From: Bradyrhizobium sp. 195
Lineage (GTDB): Bacteria; Pseudomonadota; Alphaproteobacteria; Rhizobiales; Xanthobacteraceae
NCBI RefSeq assembly: GCF_023101665.1
Contig: NZ_CP082162.1
Coordinates: 124,001-188,000, forward strand
Direction of reading: 5' to 3'
Length of the DNA stretch: 64,000 nt
Shown here: positions 43,563 to 52,456 of the stretch, one piece after another
Layout: each line of letters opens with the position of its first letter
Position numbering within the stretch: the first letter of the stretch is position 1
Notes under the pieces: generated by a model
Told to the model about the DNA's origin: nothing
The model's database searches: none
Seen by the model: the letters and a program-made list of their open reading frames with translations, nothing else
Program-made: the position numbers and the translations under genes

Positions 43563-44891
43563 ATGTCCACAGATCTCATGCCCAATCGTTACAGGCCCGG
43601 CGAATCGGAGCTTCCCAGGCGCGAATCCGAGCTGATTGCTCGCCGTGACAAAGTTCTGGGCGCTTCTTATCGGCTCCAGTACCGCCGGCCCGTGCACTTC
43701 GTGCGCGGCGAAGGTATGTGGCTGTACGACCCCGACGGGCGAGCCTATCTCGACTTCTACAATAACGTGCCGTGTCTCGGCCATTGCCACCCGGAAGTAA
43801 ACGCGGCCATGGCGGAGCAGGCGGGCCGAATAAGTGCCAACACGCGCTATCTCGAGCCACAGCTTGTCGATTATGCCGAGCGGTTGGTGGGTACTTTCCC
43901 AAACGAGCTCGACCGCGTGGTGTTTACTTGCACGGGGAGTGAATCCAACGATCTGGCGCTTCGCATTGCGCGATGTGCGAGCGGCAACGAAGGCGTGATC
44001 GTTTCCAATTATGCCTATCACGGCACGAGTGCTACGACTTCAGCGGTTTCGCCGAACCTGGGCGACGCAGTCAAGCTCAGCCCATTCGTGCGGATGGTGT
44101 CACTACCCGGGCCGGCAGGCATACCGGAAGCCCAGTCTGCGGACTTTTTCGCGACGCAGATCCGTTCAGCCATAGTGGATCTGAACCGTCGTGGAATCGG
44201 CGTTGCGGCGCTGCTCATCGACAGTATTTTTTCCAGCGATGGCGTATGGGTGGATCCTCCTGGCTTCATCGCGAGTGGAGTTGCGGCGGTGCAGGAGGCA
44301 GGTGGTCTCGTCATCGCCGACGAAGTTCAACCGGGTTTTGGGCGAACCGGCGCTTGCATGTGGGGCTTCGAGCGCCACGGGATCGTTCCGGATCTTGTTA
44401 CCCTTGGCAAGCCGATGGGCAACGGATTTCCGATTGGCGCTGTCGTTGGTCGCAGAGCATGGATGGACCAGTTTGGTGCCACCTCTCGCTATTCGAACAC
44501 ATTCGCTGGAAACACAGTCGGAATAGCAACAGCGAACGCCGTGTTAACGATCCTGCAGCGCGACCAGATCCCGCAAAAGGCGCTTGCGGTGAGCCTGCGT
44601 CTCCGCGCCGGATTAGAGAAGCTTGCAAAGCAACGACACGAGGTTCGCGCCATCCGAAATGCCGGTCTCTTCTTCGGCGTCGACATAGGGTCTGAGAGAA
44701 CCCCCGCGACAGGCCGTCGTGCGATGGCTTTGGACCTGGTCAATGCAATGCGGGATGACGGCGTGCTTATCAGCACGACCGGAGCCAATGAAGATACGCT
44801 CAAAGTGCGCCCACCGCTCGTTTGCCAAGCCGAGCATGTTGACCTTTTCCTGGCAACCATGGAGCGCGCACTCATCAAGGTGGCAGGCTAG
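43563..44891 (+). CDS. Class III PLP enzyme, phospho-lyase type (AGXT2L-like)
   Basis: This 442-residue class III enzyme resembles ethanolamine-phosphate and phosphohydroxylysine phospho-lyases: VRGEGMWLYDPDGRAYLDFY, NNVPCLGHCHPEVN, NTRYLEPQLVDYAERL, CTGSESNDLALRIARCA, DEVQPGFGRTGACMWGFE and the PLP Lys in TLGKPMGNGFPIG (about residue 282). Such enzymes remove phosphate and ammonia from an O-phospho amine, giving an aldehyde or ketone. A plain aminotransferase is the alternative. The frame opens with TTG at 43521, but ATG 43563 is preferred. Confidence 0.8.
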   Translation: MSTDLMPNRYRPGESELPRRESELIARRDKVLGASYRLQYRRPVHFVRGEGMWLYDPDGRAYLDFYNNVPCLGHCHPEVNAAMAEQAGRISANTRYLEPQLVDYAERLVGTFPNELDRVVFTCTGSESNDLALRIARCASGNEGVIVSNYAYHGTSATTSAVSPNLGDAVKLSPFVRMVSLPGPAGIPEAQSADFFATQIRSAIVDLNRRGIGVAALLIDSIFSSDGVWVDPPGFIASGVAAVQEAGGLVIADEVQPGFGRTGACMWGFERHGIVPDLVTLGKPMGNGFPIGAVVGRRAWMDQFGATSRYSNTFAGNTVGIATANAVLTILQRDQIPQKALAVSLRLRAGLEKLAKQRHEVRAIRNAGLFFGVDIGSERTPATGRRAMALDLVNAMRDDGVLISTTGANEDTLKVRPPLVCQAEHVDLFLATMERALIKVAG

Positions 44892-44948
44892 ATTGCAGAA
44901 GTCATCGGGGGCAGTTCTCGTTCTTTGGCGAGCCGCCGCAGAAGGCTA

Positions 44949-45842
44949 TCAAGCCTGATGCCATGCCTGAATGGAAATTTGCACTTGTCCTTGCAGCCAT
45001 CGAGCTAGCTCGAGTGCTTTTCCGGTCAGTTCAGCTTCTCCCGTCCAGATCAGGCCGTAGTGGCTTTCGTCGGGATCGAAACCGGCAGGGGCGATGAGCC
45101 GTCCTCTATCGATGTCGTCGGTAGCAAGGACCCACGGACTGAGGGCAACGCCCAATCCTGCCGATGCAGCTTCAACAATCAGGAAGTGATGGTCGTAGAA
45201 GCGGATTTCCGTGGGACGCCGCATTGACGGATGGGTGGAAAGCCACCGCGACCAAGCGTCCGGTCGGGTCTTTGAACCCAAAGCGATGTACTCCCCCGAG
45301 GCAAAGGCTGGCGCGAGCTGGGGGCTCATGACCGGCCCCACCTTTTCAGGAAAAAGACGCTGGACATGCCACGCCTCCGGAAGCGCAAAGTCGAGCCGGC
45401 GGATAGCAAGATCGATGCGCTCGCGGCGGAACTCGACGGGGCCGCCGCCGACTGACAGATGCAGAGCGATATCGGGGTGGTCGGCCTGAAAGCTTGCAAG
45501 CCTCGGAATAAGCCAGCGCATAGCGACTGAAGGCTCACATGAGAGTACAAGGGCATTCTGCCGAGCGTTGGCAGCGCGCAAGCTCTCAACGGTTGCCGCC
45601 AACTCGGCGAAAAACCGACCCACTGTAAGGTTGAGCACCTCTCCAGCAGCGGTGAGGCGCAAGCCACGTCCGCTTTTTTCGAAGAGTTTGAAGCCAAGGT
45701 CTTCGGACAGCTTGGTGATACGGCGGCTCACCGCTCCGTGGGTCAAGGCAAGGCTGTCGGCCGCAACGCGGACGGAGCCGAGGCGCGCCGTGGTCTCGAA
45801 CGCGCGTAGATCGTCCAAGGAAGGTATTTCTGACCGCTTCAT
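44949..45842 (-). CDS. LysR-family regulator, GcvA-like
   Basis: This roughly 297-residue regulator has an N-terminal helix-turn-helix SLDDLRAFETTARLGSVRVA with LTHGAVSRRITKLSEDLGFK and LFEKSGRGLRLTAAG, then a periplasmic-binding-like ligand domain. A perfect palindrome ATTGGTGA-N7-TCACCAAT overlaps its upstream end. Using the ATG at 45842 puts this operator just before the gene and removes it from the coding part, so I choose that start over 45851. It is divergent from the DUF1537 kinase operon, its likely target. Confidence 0.85.
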   Translation of the reverse strand: MKRSEIPSLDDLRAFETTARLGSVRVAADSLALTHGAVSRRITKLSEDLGFKLFEKSGRGLRLTAAGEVLNLTVGRFFAELAATVESLRAANARQNALVLSCEPSVAMRWLIPRLASFQADHPDIALHLSVGGGPVEFRRERIDLAIRRLDFALPEAWHVQRLFPEKVGPVMSPQLAPAFASGEYIALGSKTRPDAWSRWLSTHPSMRRPTEIRFYDHHFLIVEAASAGLGVALSPWVLATDDIDRGRLIAPAGFDPDESHYGLIWTGEAELTGKALELARWLQGQVQISIQAWHQA

Positions 45843-45863
45843 TGGTGACATAATATCACCAAT
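45841..45863. promoter_or_regulatory. LysR operator palindrome
   Basis: ATTGGTGA-N7-TCACCAAT, perfect 8-base arms, contains the T-N11-A spacing of LysR sites. It lies at the LysR start and 54 bases before the kinase ATG, in a 65-75 base divergent gap, well placed for autocontrol and activation. Confidence 0.75.
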
Positions 45864-45916
45864 AATCGCAAAAACTATCGCTTTTTTATGCTGGACTCAG
45901 TTGGGATAATTGACCC

Positions 45917-46978
45917 ATGCGAACCAATGGCTCCTACACAATCGGCATTCTTGCCGACGACCTGACCAGTGCCGCGGATGGGGCCGCTCCGTTTGTCCAG
46001 CGGGGACTGCGAGCCGTTGTCGGACGACGCCGACTGCCTCTATCGAACGCAACGATCCTCGCCGCCGATAGCGGATCGCGATCGCTTCAAGCATCGCAAG
46101 CGGCAGAGCGAGCGTCGAAACTTGCCGCGCAACTTGCTTCACGAGATGTCCTCTACAAGACGGTGGACTCGACTCTTCGCGGCCACGTGAGGGCCGAGAT
46201 CGAAGCGGCCTTCACCGCGAGCGGTCGCAAGATGCTGGTCTTCGCACCTGCGTTTCCGGGTGCTGGGCGTACGACCGTCAGTGGCGTTCAGCTTGTCGAT
46301 GGCATCCCGGTCGCGGAGACCGGCTATGGTCGCGATCCCGTCCATCCGGCGCGACACTCGCGGCTGGTTGAGCTCGTCCCGACCTCCATCGGCAATGTCG
46401 TCATCCTTGATGCTGCGACACAGGACCAACTTGATGCAAAGATCGCAGCATTGCCGGATCCGGAGTCGATCCTTTGGGTTGGCTCTCCAGGCATGGCTCT
46501 GGCCTTGGCGAAGCGGCTTGCGCCAGTTCAGGTTGCGTCTGACGTGACGCTGGCCGGGGGCAGCGAGATTCTTGTTGTCATCGGCAGCGCTAACCCGCGC
46601 AGCCATCGTCAGGCGGACCGGATAGGGGTCGCGCGCGGTGTTGCCCTGTTACGAGCCCCGGTCGACCGGATCAACGACCCCCATTCCATCCTGCGCGAAA
46701 TTGCGCATGCTGCGGCTCGAAGGTTAGTCGATGAGCGTTTCGACGTGGTGATAGCCACTGGCGGGGATACGATGGAAGCGATCCTCGATGGCCTGGACAT
46801 CTCTGCGTTTGAGATCTTGCAGGAGCTCGAGCCGGGCTTTCCGCTTGGCCGCGCGTTCCTAAATGGACGAGAGCTCCTCCTGGCCATGAAAGCAGGTGGC
46901 TTTGGCGACGACAATACGCTGCGTCGTGCGATCGCGCAGCTCCGCCTGGGCGCCTCTGTATCAGGACAGGTTCTGTGA
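45917..46978 (+). CDS. DUF1537 four-carbon acid-sugar kinase
   Basis: This 353-residue kinase has the DUF1537 marks: IGILADDLTSAADGAAPF, YKTVDSTLRGHVRAEIEAA, FAPAFPGAGRTTVSGVQL, IATGGDTMEAIL and AMKAGGFGDDNTL. The family phosphorylates acids such as D-threonate, D-erythronate or 3-oxotetronates at C4. A PdxA-type dehydrogenase follows, the arrangement known for D-threonate/D-erythronate breakdown to dihydroxyacetone phosphate. Its stop overlaps the next ATG (TGATG). Start at ATG 45917. Which acid is used is not visible. Confidence 0.85.
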   Translation: MRTNGSYTIGILADDLTSAADGAAPFVQRGLRAVVGRRRLPLSNATILAADSGSRSLQASQAAERASKLAAQLASRDVLYKTVDSTLRGHVRAEIEAAFTASGRKMLVFAPAFPGAGRTTVSGVQLVDGIPVAETGYGRDPVHPARHSRLVELVPTSIGNVVILDAATQDQLDAKIAALPDPESILWVGSPGMALALAKRLAPVQVASDVTLAGGSEILVVIGSANPRSHRQADRIGVARGVALLRAPVDRINDPHSILREIAHAAARRLVDERFDVVIATGGDTMEAILDGLDISAFEILQELEPGFPLGRAFLNGRELLLAMKAGGFGDDNTLRRAIAQLRLGASVSGQVL

Positions 46979-47980
46979 TGACCCCAATCGCTCCCCTCGC
47001 CATCACCATGGGCGATGCCTCCGGCATCGGCCCGGAGATCGTGGCGAAGACATTGGCCAAAGGCGGCGAAAGCTTGGTCGTCTTCGGCAGCTCGGTCGTG
47101 ATGGAGAATATCGTCCGTCGTCTGGGTCTCGGCCTCAAGGTCAAGCGCATCGCCGAGCCTCGAGAGGCGGTCTGAGCCGCGGTCCATCGAGGTCATCGAG
47201 GCGACGCAAATCGTCGCCCCGCCCCCGCTCGGGAGCGTCAGCGCCATCTCCGGCCAAGCTTCCTTCGACGCCATCGTCGCCGCCATCGCGGCAGCCAAAA
47301 CCGGCAAAGTCAGCGGAATCGTCACCGCACCGATCAACAAGGAAGCGATGGCAAGCGCGGGCATTCGTTATCCCGGGCACACCGAGATTCTCGCCGAGTA
47401 TGGTGGTGCGAAACGCGTCGCGATGATGCTGACCAACGACGATATCCGAACGGTTCTCGTCACGATCCACACGTCGCTGCGTAAAGCGATCGACGAAGCG
47501 GATTTCGATGCGCAGATGTCGGCGATCCGGCTCGCACATGAGGGTGGGAAGGCACTCGGAATCGCGGCACCGCGCGTTGCGGTCGCAGGGCTCAACCCGC
47601 ATGCCGGCGAAGGGGGGCTCTTCGGCGACGAGGAAATCCGGATCATTGGTCCCGCAATCGAGGCGGCACGCGCAGAGGGCATAGACGCCAGTGGCCCCTG
47701 GCCCGGCGACACCGTCTACATGCAGGCCCGCAAGGGCCGCTTCGATGTGGTCGTGGCCCAATATCACGATCAGGGCTTGATCCCCGTGAAATATTTAGGC
47801 CTCGAAAAGGGTGTGAACATCACGCTCGGCCTGCCGTTCGTCCGTACAAGCCCTGATCACGGTACGGCGTTCGACATTGCAGGCCAAGGCATCGCCGACA
47901 CCGCCAGTCTCGAGACCGCGCTGGCTTACGCGCGACGGCTCGTCGCCGTGCAAATTAGGACCAAGGAAGGGGTAGTCTAA
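46978..47980 (+). pseudogene. PdxA-family 4-phosphate dehydrogenase, one-base frameshift
   Basis: The family oxidises 4-phospho-hydroxy acids; with a DUF1537 partner it is usually PdxA2, acting on D-threonate or D-erythronate 4-phosphate. Frame 1 reads LAITMGDASGIGPEIVAKTL to IAEPREAV and stops at 47173-47175. Removing one G at about 47170 continues as SEPRSIEVIEATQIVAPPPL, VTAPINKEAMASAGIRYPGH, GLNPHAGEGGLFGDEEI and QYHDQGLIPVKYLGL, with metal-binding histidines kept. The restored protein has 333 residues, normal for the family. Miscall and mutation are both possible. TAATG couples it to the next gene. Confidence 0.85.
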
Positions 47981-49014
47981 TGGGCCTTCGCTTCATCTTC
48001 ATGCTCACGCGCAACGATCGCACCGTCGAGGACGCTTCGGAACAACTGAAGACCGCGCTGAGCCTCGGCGTTCGTCATATTGGCTTCAAGGACATCGGGC
48101 TGCCGATCGACCGACTCAAAGTCCTCAATCAGGCTATCAAGGCAGACGGCGCGACCTCCTATCTTGAAGTCGTTTCACTCGACCAGCAGAGCGAGACCGT
48201 TTCAGCGAAGGCGGCGGTCGAAATCGGCGTTGACGTCTTGCTCGGCGGCACGCGTGTTGACGACGTCCTGCCGATCCTTGGCGGCACGGACATTCAATAC
48301 TGCCCCTTCCCGGGTCGCATCACCGGTCACCCGAGCGTGCTCGAAGGGAGCATCGGGGAGATCGTCGAGAGCGCCAAGGCGCTCGCCTCGCGGGAGGGCG
48401 TGCATGGCCTCGACCTGCTCGCCTATCGCTCCAAGGAAGACGTCCCGGCCCTCATCAAAGCGGTGTGCGCGGCGGTGCCCAAGCCCGTCTATGTGGCCGG
48501 CTCGATCGATACGCCTGAGCGGATCGCCGCCCTGAAGGACGCGGGAGCCGCCGGCTTCACCGTCGGCACGGCCGCATTGGACGGCAAGTATCCAGCGGGC
48601 GACAAGGATGTCGGTCGTCAGCTCGGGGCCATCATTCGTGACGTGGCCGCGCTCAATCGACATCTCTCGCCGCTCCGCAAGAAGAACCTGGCCAGCTCGT
48701 TCGGGCAGCTCAAGGAGACCTGGTCTCCGAAGATCGCCGGTCAGATCAACGACATGCAGATCAAGCTCGCCAAATTCGCTGGCGAGTTCGCCTGGCGCTT
48801 TCACCGGAGCAGTGACGAACTGTTCCTGGTGCACAAGGGCCGCCTGCTGATGAAGTTCCGCGATCGGGATGAGATCATCGAGCAAGGCGAGTTCATCGTG
48901 GTCCCGCATGGGGTCGAACATTGCCCTGTCGCGCTGGACGACATCTGCGAGGTCGTGCTGCTCGAACCCGGCACAGCCCGGGATGCCGGCACCGCTCACG
49001 AGGTCGCAGGCTAG
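47980..49014 (+). CDS. HisA/TIM-barrel and cupin fusion protein
   Basis: This 344-residue protein has two parts. Residues 1-230 look like a phosphate-binding TIM barrel of HisA/TrpC style: FIFMLTRNDRTVEDA, GVRHIGFKDIGLPIDRLK, GVDVLLGGTRVDDVLP, PVYVAGSIDTPERIAAL and GAAGFTVGTAALDG. Residues about 240-340 are a cupin: ETWSPKIAGQINDMQIKLAK, SDELFLVHKGRLLMKFRD and EFIVVPHGVEHCPVALDDIC. I know such cupins as separate proteins. It is coupled to the PdxA gene, so it may act on the ketone or triose phosphate produced. No reaction is known to me. Confidence 0.75.
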   Translation: MGLRFIFMLTRNDRTVEDASEQLKTALSLGVRHIGFKDIGLPIDRLKVLNQAIKADGATSYLEVVSLDQQSETVSAKAAVEIGVDVLLGGTRVDDVLPILGGTDIQYCPFPGRITGHPSVLEGSIGEIVESAKALASREGVHGLDLLAYRSKEDVPALIKAVCAAVPKPVYVAGSIDTPERIAALKDAGAAGFTVGTAALDGKYPAGDKDVGRQLGAIIRDVAALNRHLSPLRKKNLASSFGQLKETWSPKIAGQINDMQIKLAKFAGEFAWRFHRSSDELFLVHKGRLLMKFRDRDEIIEQGEFIVVPHGVEHCPVALDDICEVVLLEPGTARDAGTAHEVAG

Positions 49015-49134
49015 GCTGCCTGCCTTCGATCGAAATGTTTTGTTGCCGTCGGCCGGCCTTCCGGTCGGCCTCGTTGCCCCCGAGCGCGATTACTCGTCGC
49101 CGTCCTCCTCCACCACCAAAGAAAGCCTGTCGCC

Positions 49135-49500
49135 ATGTCTCTTCTCGTCAAGCTCGACCTTGCCCCCACCGCCGAACCAAAGCACTCCAAGACCCTGCCG
49201 GGCCGCCTGGTTTCCGGCGATCCGTCCTACAAGACCTGGGAGCAGGACTCCTCCCGCGGCGGCTCGGTGAAAACAGGGGTCTGGGAGGCCACGCCTGGCG
49301 AGAACCGCTCGATCAAGGGCGAGACCCTCGAGTACTGCCACATCCTTTCCGGCGTGGTGGAGTTGACCGAGGAAGGCAAGGAGCCTCGCATTTTTCGCGC
49401 CGGCGACAGCTTTGTGATGAAACCCGGCTATGTCGGCGTCTGGAAGACGATCGAGCCGGTGCGCAAGATCTACGTGGTCGTTAGCACGCCGGCGGCCTGA
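49135..49500 (+). CDS. DUF861-type cupin protein (copy B)
   Basis: This 121-residue cupin starts MSLLVKLDLAPTAEPKHSKT and has LVSGDPSYKTWEQDSS, GVWEATPGENRSIKGETLEY, CHILSGVVELTEEGKE and FRAGDSFVMKPGYVGVWKTI. It is clearly paralogous to 19968-20324. It lies 120 bases past the TIM-barrel/cupin fusion, perhaps with its own promoter. Function unknown. Confidence 0.8.
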   Translation: MSLLVKLDLAPTAEPKHSKTLPGRLVSGDPSYKTWEQDSSRGGSVKTGVWEATPGENRSIKGETLEYCHILSGVVELTEEGKEPRIFRAGDSFVMKPGYVGVWKTIEPVRKIYVVVSTPAA

Positions 49501-49617
49501 AACTGCCTTCGGGCGCCGGAGCAAAATGGGCTTTCCCGCGCGAGCGCTGCCTTCTCGGCGGCGCTAGCGGCTCAATCACGTTCTGCCCCGAGGCATATTC
49601 CCAATTTGCGGCGCTCT

Positions 49618-50652
49618 TTATCTTCGCCGCTCAGTGCTCTTGCGCACTGCTGCGATTGCCTCGTCAACGGCGGCGCGATCGACGTCGATATGGGTGACCC
49701 AGCGCATCCGTCCACCCGGCCAAAAGCTCGCGGCGATGCCTGGCTCACGCAGCGAGTCGGATAGCCGGGTCGCCAACTCGGGCGCGAGCTCAACAAAGAC
49801 CATGTTGGACTGCGGCGGTGTGACCGTCAGTCCCTCGATTCCCATAAGTCCGTCCGCGAGCGCCTTGGCGTTAGCGTGATCATCGAGCAGGCGATCGACG
49901 TGATGGTCGAGCGCGTACAGCCCCGCCGCTGCAATTATTCCGGCTTGCCGCATCCCGCCGCCGAGCATCTTGCGCCATCGGCGTGCACGCGCGATCAATC
50001 TGAGATCTCCGACTAGCACTGATCCAAGCGGCGCACCCAGTCCCTTTGAAAGGCATACGGACACGCTGTCGAAGCCTTCTGCCAAGGTTGCAACGTCAAC
50101 GCCGAGTGCCGCGGCCGCGTTGAATAGCCGCGCACCGTCAAGGTGGGTGGCGAGCTTCCGCTCCCGTGCAAACTCGACGACCTCGGCCAAATGGTTTCGG
50201 GGCAGAACCCGCCCGCCGAACGTATTCTCGATCGTGACCAATCGGGTGACCGCGAAATGCGGATCGTCGGCCTTAACCGCGGCGTGAAGATCGTCCATGC
50301 GGATCGTGCCGTCGGCCCGGACCGGCAAAGGCTGCGGCTGAACGGAGCCGAGCACGGCCGCGCCTCCAGCTTCCCACAGATAGGTATGAGCTCCGCTTCC
50401 ACAGAGATATTCCTCGCCGCGCTGACAATGGCTCATGATCGCAGCGAGATTGGACATGGTACCGGTCGGCAGCAGCAGTCCCGCTTCCTTGCCGAACAGC
50501 TCGGCAACGCGCGCCTCCAGCGCCTTGACCGTGAAATCGTCGCCGAGCACATCGTCGCCTACCTCGGCGGCCGCCATCGCCGCACGCATTTGCGGGGTAG
50601 GGCGGGTGACCGTATCGGAGCGGAAATCGAGGCGGATTGCACTGGACTGCAT
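49618..50652 (-). CDS. ltaE: Low-specificity L-threonine aldolase
   Basis: This 344-residue PLP enzyme cleaves L-threonine or allo-threonine to glycine and acetaldehyde. It has [78 protein letters not shown] and the PLP Lys in [15 protein letters not shown] (residue 203). It is a second route from threonine to glycine beside Tdh-Kbl and remains intact. It is divergent from the FAD oxidoreductase at 51005. Confidence 0.9.
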   Translation of the reverse strand: MQSSAIRLDFRSDTVTRPTPQMRAAMAAAEVGDDVLGDDFTVKALEARVAELFGKEAGLLLPTGTMSNLAAIMSHCQRGEEYLCGSGAHTYLWEAGGAAVLGSVQPQPLPVRADGTIRMDDLHAAVKADDPHFAVTRLVTIENTFGGRVLPRNHLAEVVEFARERKLATHLDGARLFNAAAALGVDVATLAEGFDSVSVCLSKGLGAPLGSVLVGDLRLIARARRWRKMLGGGMRQAGIIAAAGLYALDHHVDRLLDDHANAKALADGLMGIEGLTVTPPQSNMVFVELAPELATRLSDSLREPGIAASFWPGGRMRWVTHIDVDRAAVDEAIAAVRKSTERRR

Positions 50653-51004
50653 GATCGAGACCCTATCGGTTTGCCTGCTTCGGTGGTGCTAGCAAAAGAA
50701 TAGGCGTCGGACTATCGATACGGCCTGACGGGTTATGGTCAGATGGGATCACCAATGCAGCAGTTAAACGTTCCTCGCACCCCGACTTTCCAAGCGAACA
50801 TCTCTGCAAAACCGTAGCCGGGTATTGCCGATCAGCTTGCGTCGGGACGATCGCACTTGAGCAGCTTGTATCACTCAAGCGGTCAAAACCCCGAATATGT
50901 TGCGAAGTCATGGGTGATTTCAGCACATTCTATTGCGCGTACGATGCGATGAACAGTGATCGGAAACTTGCTTTCCGCATTTGGCAGCCGAGGTTCGTTG
51001 GAAC
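50653..51004. other. Divergent promoter region
   Basis: About 350 bases between divergent ltaE and the FAD oxidoreductase. No gene or clear operator is seen. Confidence 0.4.
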
Positions 51005-52327
51005 ATGTCGCCCCACGTCGAGCGCATTCACAGCGATGAGCGTCTCCCGGCCGAGGCCGACGTCGTCATTGTCGGCGGCGGCATCCTTGGCTGTACGGCC
51101 GCCTATTACCTGGCGAAGCGCGGTCTCTCTGTGGCGCTGATCGAGAAGGGCCACGTCGCCTGTGAACAATCGAGCCGAAACTGGGGTTGGTGCCGCCAGC
51201 AGAACCGCGACCGGCGCGAACTGCCACTCTCGGTGCTCTCCATGCGGCTGTGGGACGAACTCACGCGCGATATCAATCGGGACCTCGGATTTCGACGCTG
51301 CGGTCTCGTCTATGCGACCCATGACGAGGCTGTGCTCGCCGGCTGGGAAAAGTGGCGCGAGGTTGCCAGGGAGTACGACGTCGACACCCGCGTGCTGAGC
51401 CGGGCGGAGGTGGCCGAGCGCGTCCCCGAAGCGCGCGACAAATGGGTCGGCGGGACCTATTCGGAGCGGGACGGCAAGGCCGAACCTGCGCTCGCCGCGC
51501 CGGCTATTGCTGAGGGGGCCAGAGTTCTGGGCGCCACGATCCACCAGGGATGTGCCGCGCGGGCGCTCGACCTGGCCAATGGCAAGATTGCGGGCGTGCA
51601 CACGGAGAAGGGCTACATCAGGACCAACGCGGTGCTTTGCGCAGCCGGCGCCTGGTCCTCGCGCTTCCTTCGGCCGCTCGGGGTCAGTTTCCCCCAAGCG
51701 AGCATACGGCAGACCGCGCTGCGTTCCACCCCGACAATCAATATCGGTGAGGCGGTCTCGACACCCTACTGCACGATCACGCGCCGACTGGATGGCAGCT
51801 ACACGCTTGCGATCAGCGGCAAGGCGAACCTCGAAATCACGCCCCAGGCTATCCGGTATAGCCGGGAATTCATGCCGCAGTTCTTGCGTCGCCTGAAGAA
51901 CGTCAGGCTCGGCATCGGCCAATCGTTCGTTTCAGGGCCGGATTCATTGCCCGCGCTGCTGACCAACGACGACCGGATCTTCGAAGAGAATCGCGTGCTG
52001 GACCCTCCGCCCTTGAAATGGCTGGTGAGCCAAGTGGTGGAGAGCGTCCGGAAAACCTTCCCCCAACTCGGCGAGATTAAGATCGACAGCGCCTGGGGCG
52101 GCTTCGTCGATTGCACGCCGGATGCAGTGCCCGTGGTGTCGCAGGTGGACGGGGTGAAGGGCCTCGTGCTCGCGGCCGGTTGCTCGGGTCACGGCTTCGG
52201 TCTGGGCCCGGGCCTCGGCTATCTCGCCGCACAACTTGTCGTAAACGATACGCCTTGCGTCGATCCCACACCGTTCCGGCTGTCGCGTCTGGTCGACGGC
52301 TCGAAGCTGGACATCTCCGCCATCTGA
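51005..52327 (+). CDS. FAD-dependent amino acid/amine oxidoreductase (copy B)
   Basis: This 440-residue DAO-family enzyme opens with ADVVIVGGGILGCTAAYYLA, has SSRNWGWCRQQNRDRRELPL and ends LVLAAGCSGHGFGLGPGLGY. It is clearly paralogous to 25126-26451, with the same domain order throughout. It should oxidise an amino acid or amine. The start is ATG 51005 (MSPHVERIHSDERL). It is divergent from ltaE and closed by a strong terminator at 52378. Confidence 0.82.
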   Translation: MSPHVERIHSDERLPAEADVVIVGGGILGCTAAYYLAKRGLSVALIEKGHVACEQSSRNWGWCRQQNRDRRELPLSVLSMRLWDELTRDINRDLGFRRCGLVYATHDEAVLAGWEKWREVAREYDVDTRVLSRAEVAERVPEARDKWVGGTYSERDGKAEPALAAPAIAEGARVLGATIHQGCAARALDLANGKIAGVHTEKGYIRTNAVLCAAGAWSSRFLRPLGVSFPQASIRQTALRSTPTINIGEAVSTPYCTITRRLDGSYTLAISGKANLEITPQAIRYSREFMPQFLRRLKNVRLGIGQSFVSGPDSLPALLTNDDRIFEENRVLDPPPLKWLVSQVVESVRKTFPQLGEIKIDSAWGGFVDCTPDAVPVVSQVDGVKGLVLAAGCSGHGFGLGPGLGYLAAQLVVNDTPCVDPTPFRLSRLVDGSKLDISAI

Positions 52328-52377
52328 AGATGGAGCCGGAAGTCACCAGTTCCGAAGGAGCGTTTCCTCCCCAACTT

Positions 52378-52407
52378 GAGCCACTCCTTGGGAGTGGCTC
52401 TTTCTTT
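52378..52407 (+). terminator. Rho-independent terminator
   Basis: Perfect 10-base stem GAGCCACTCC / GGAGTGGCTC with a TTG loop, followed by TTTCTTT, 50 bases past the FAD oxidoreductase stop. Confidence 0.9.
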
Positions 52408-52456
52408 ATCTTAGAAGGCGGTCTGGGCGATCGAGGGGTGTCAACGAAGACGTGGT

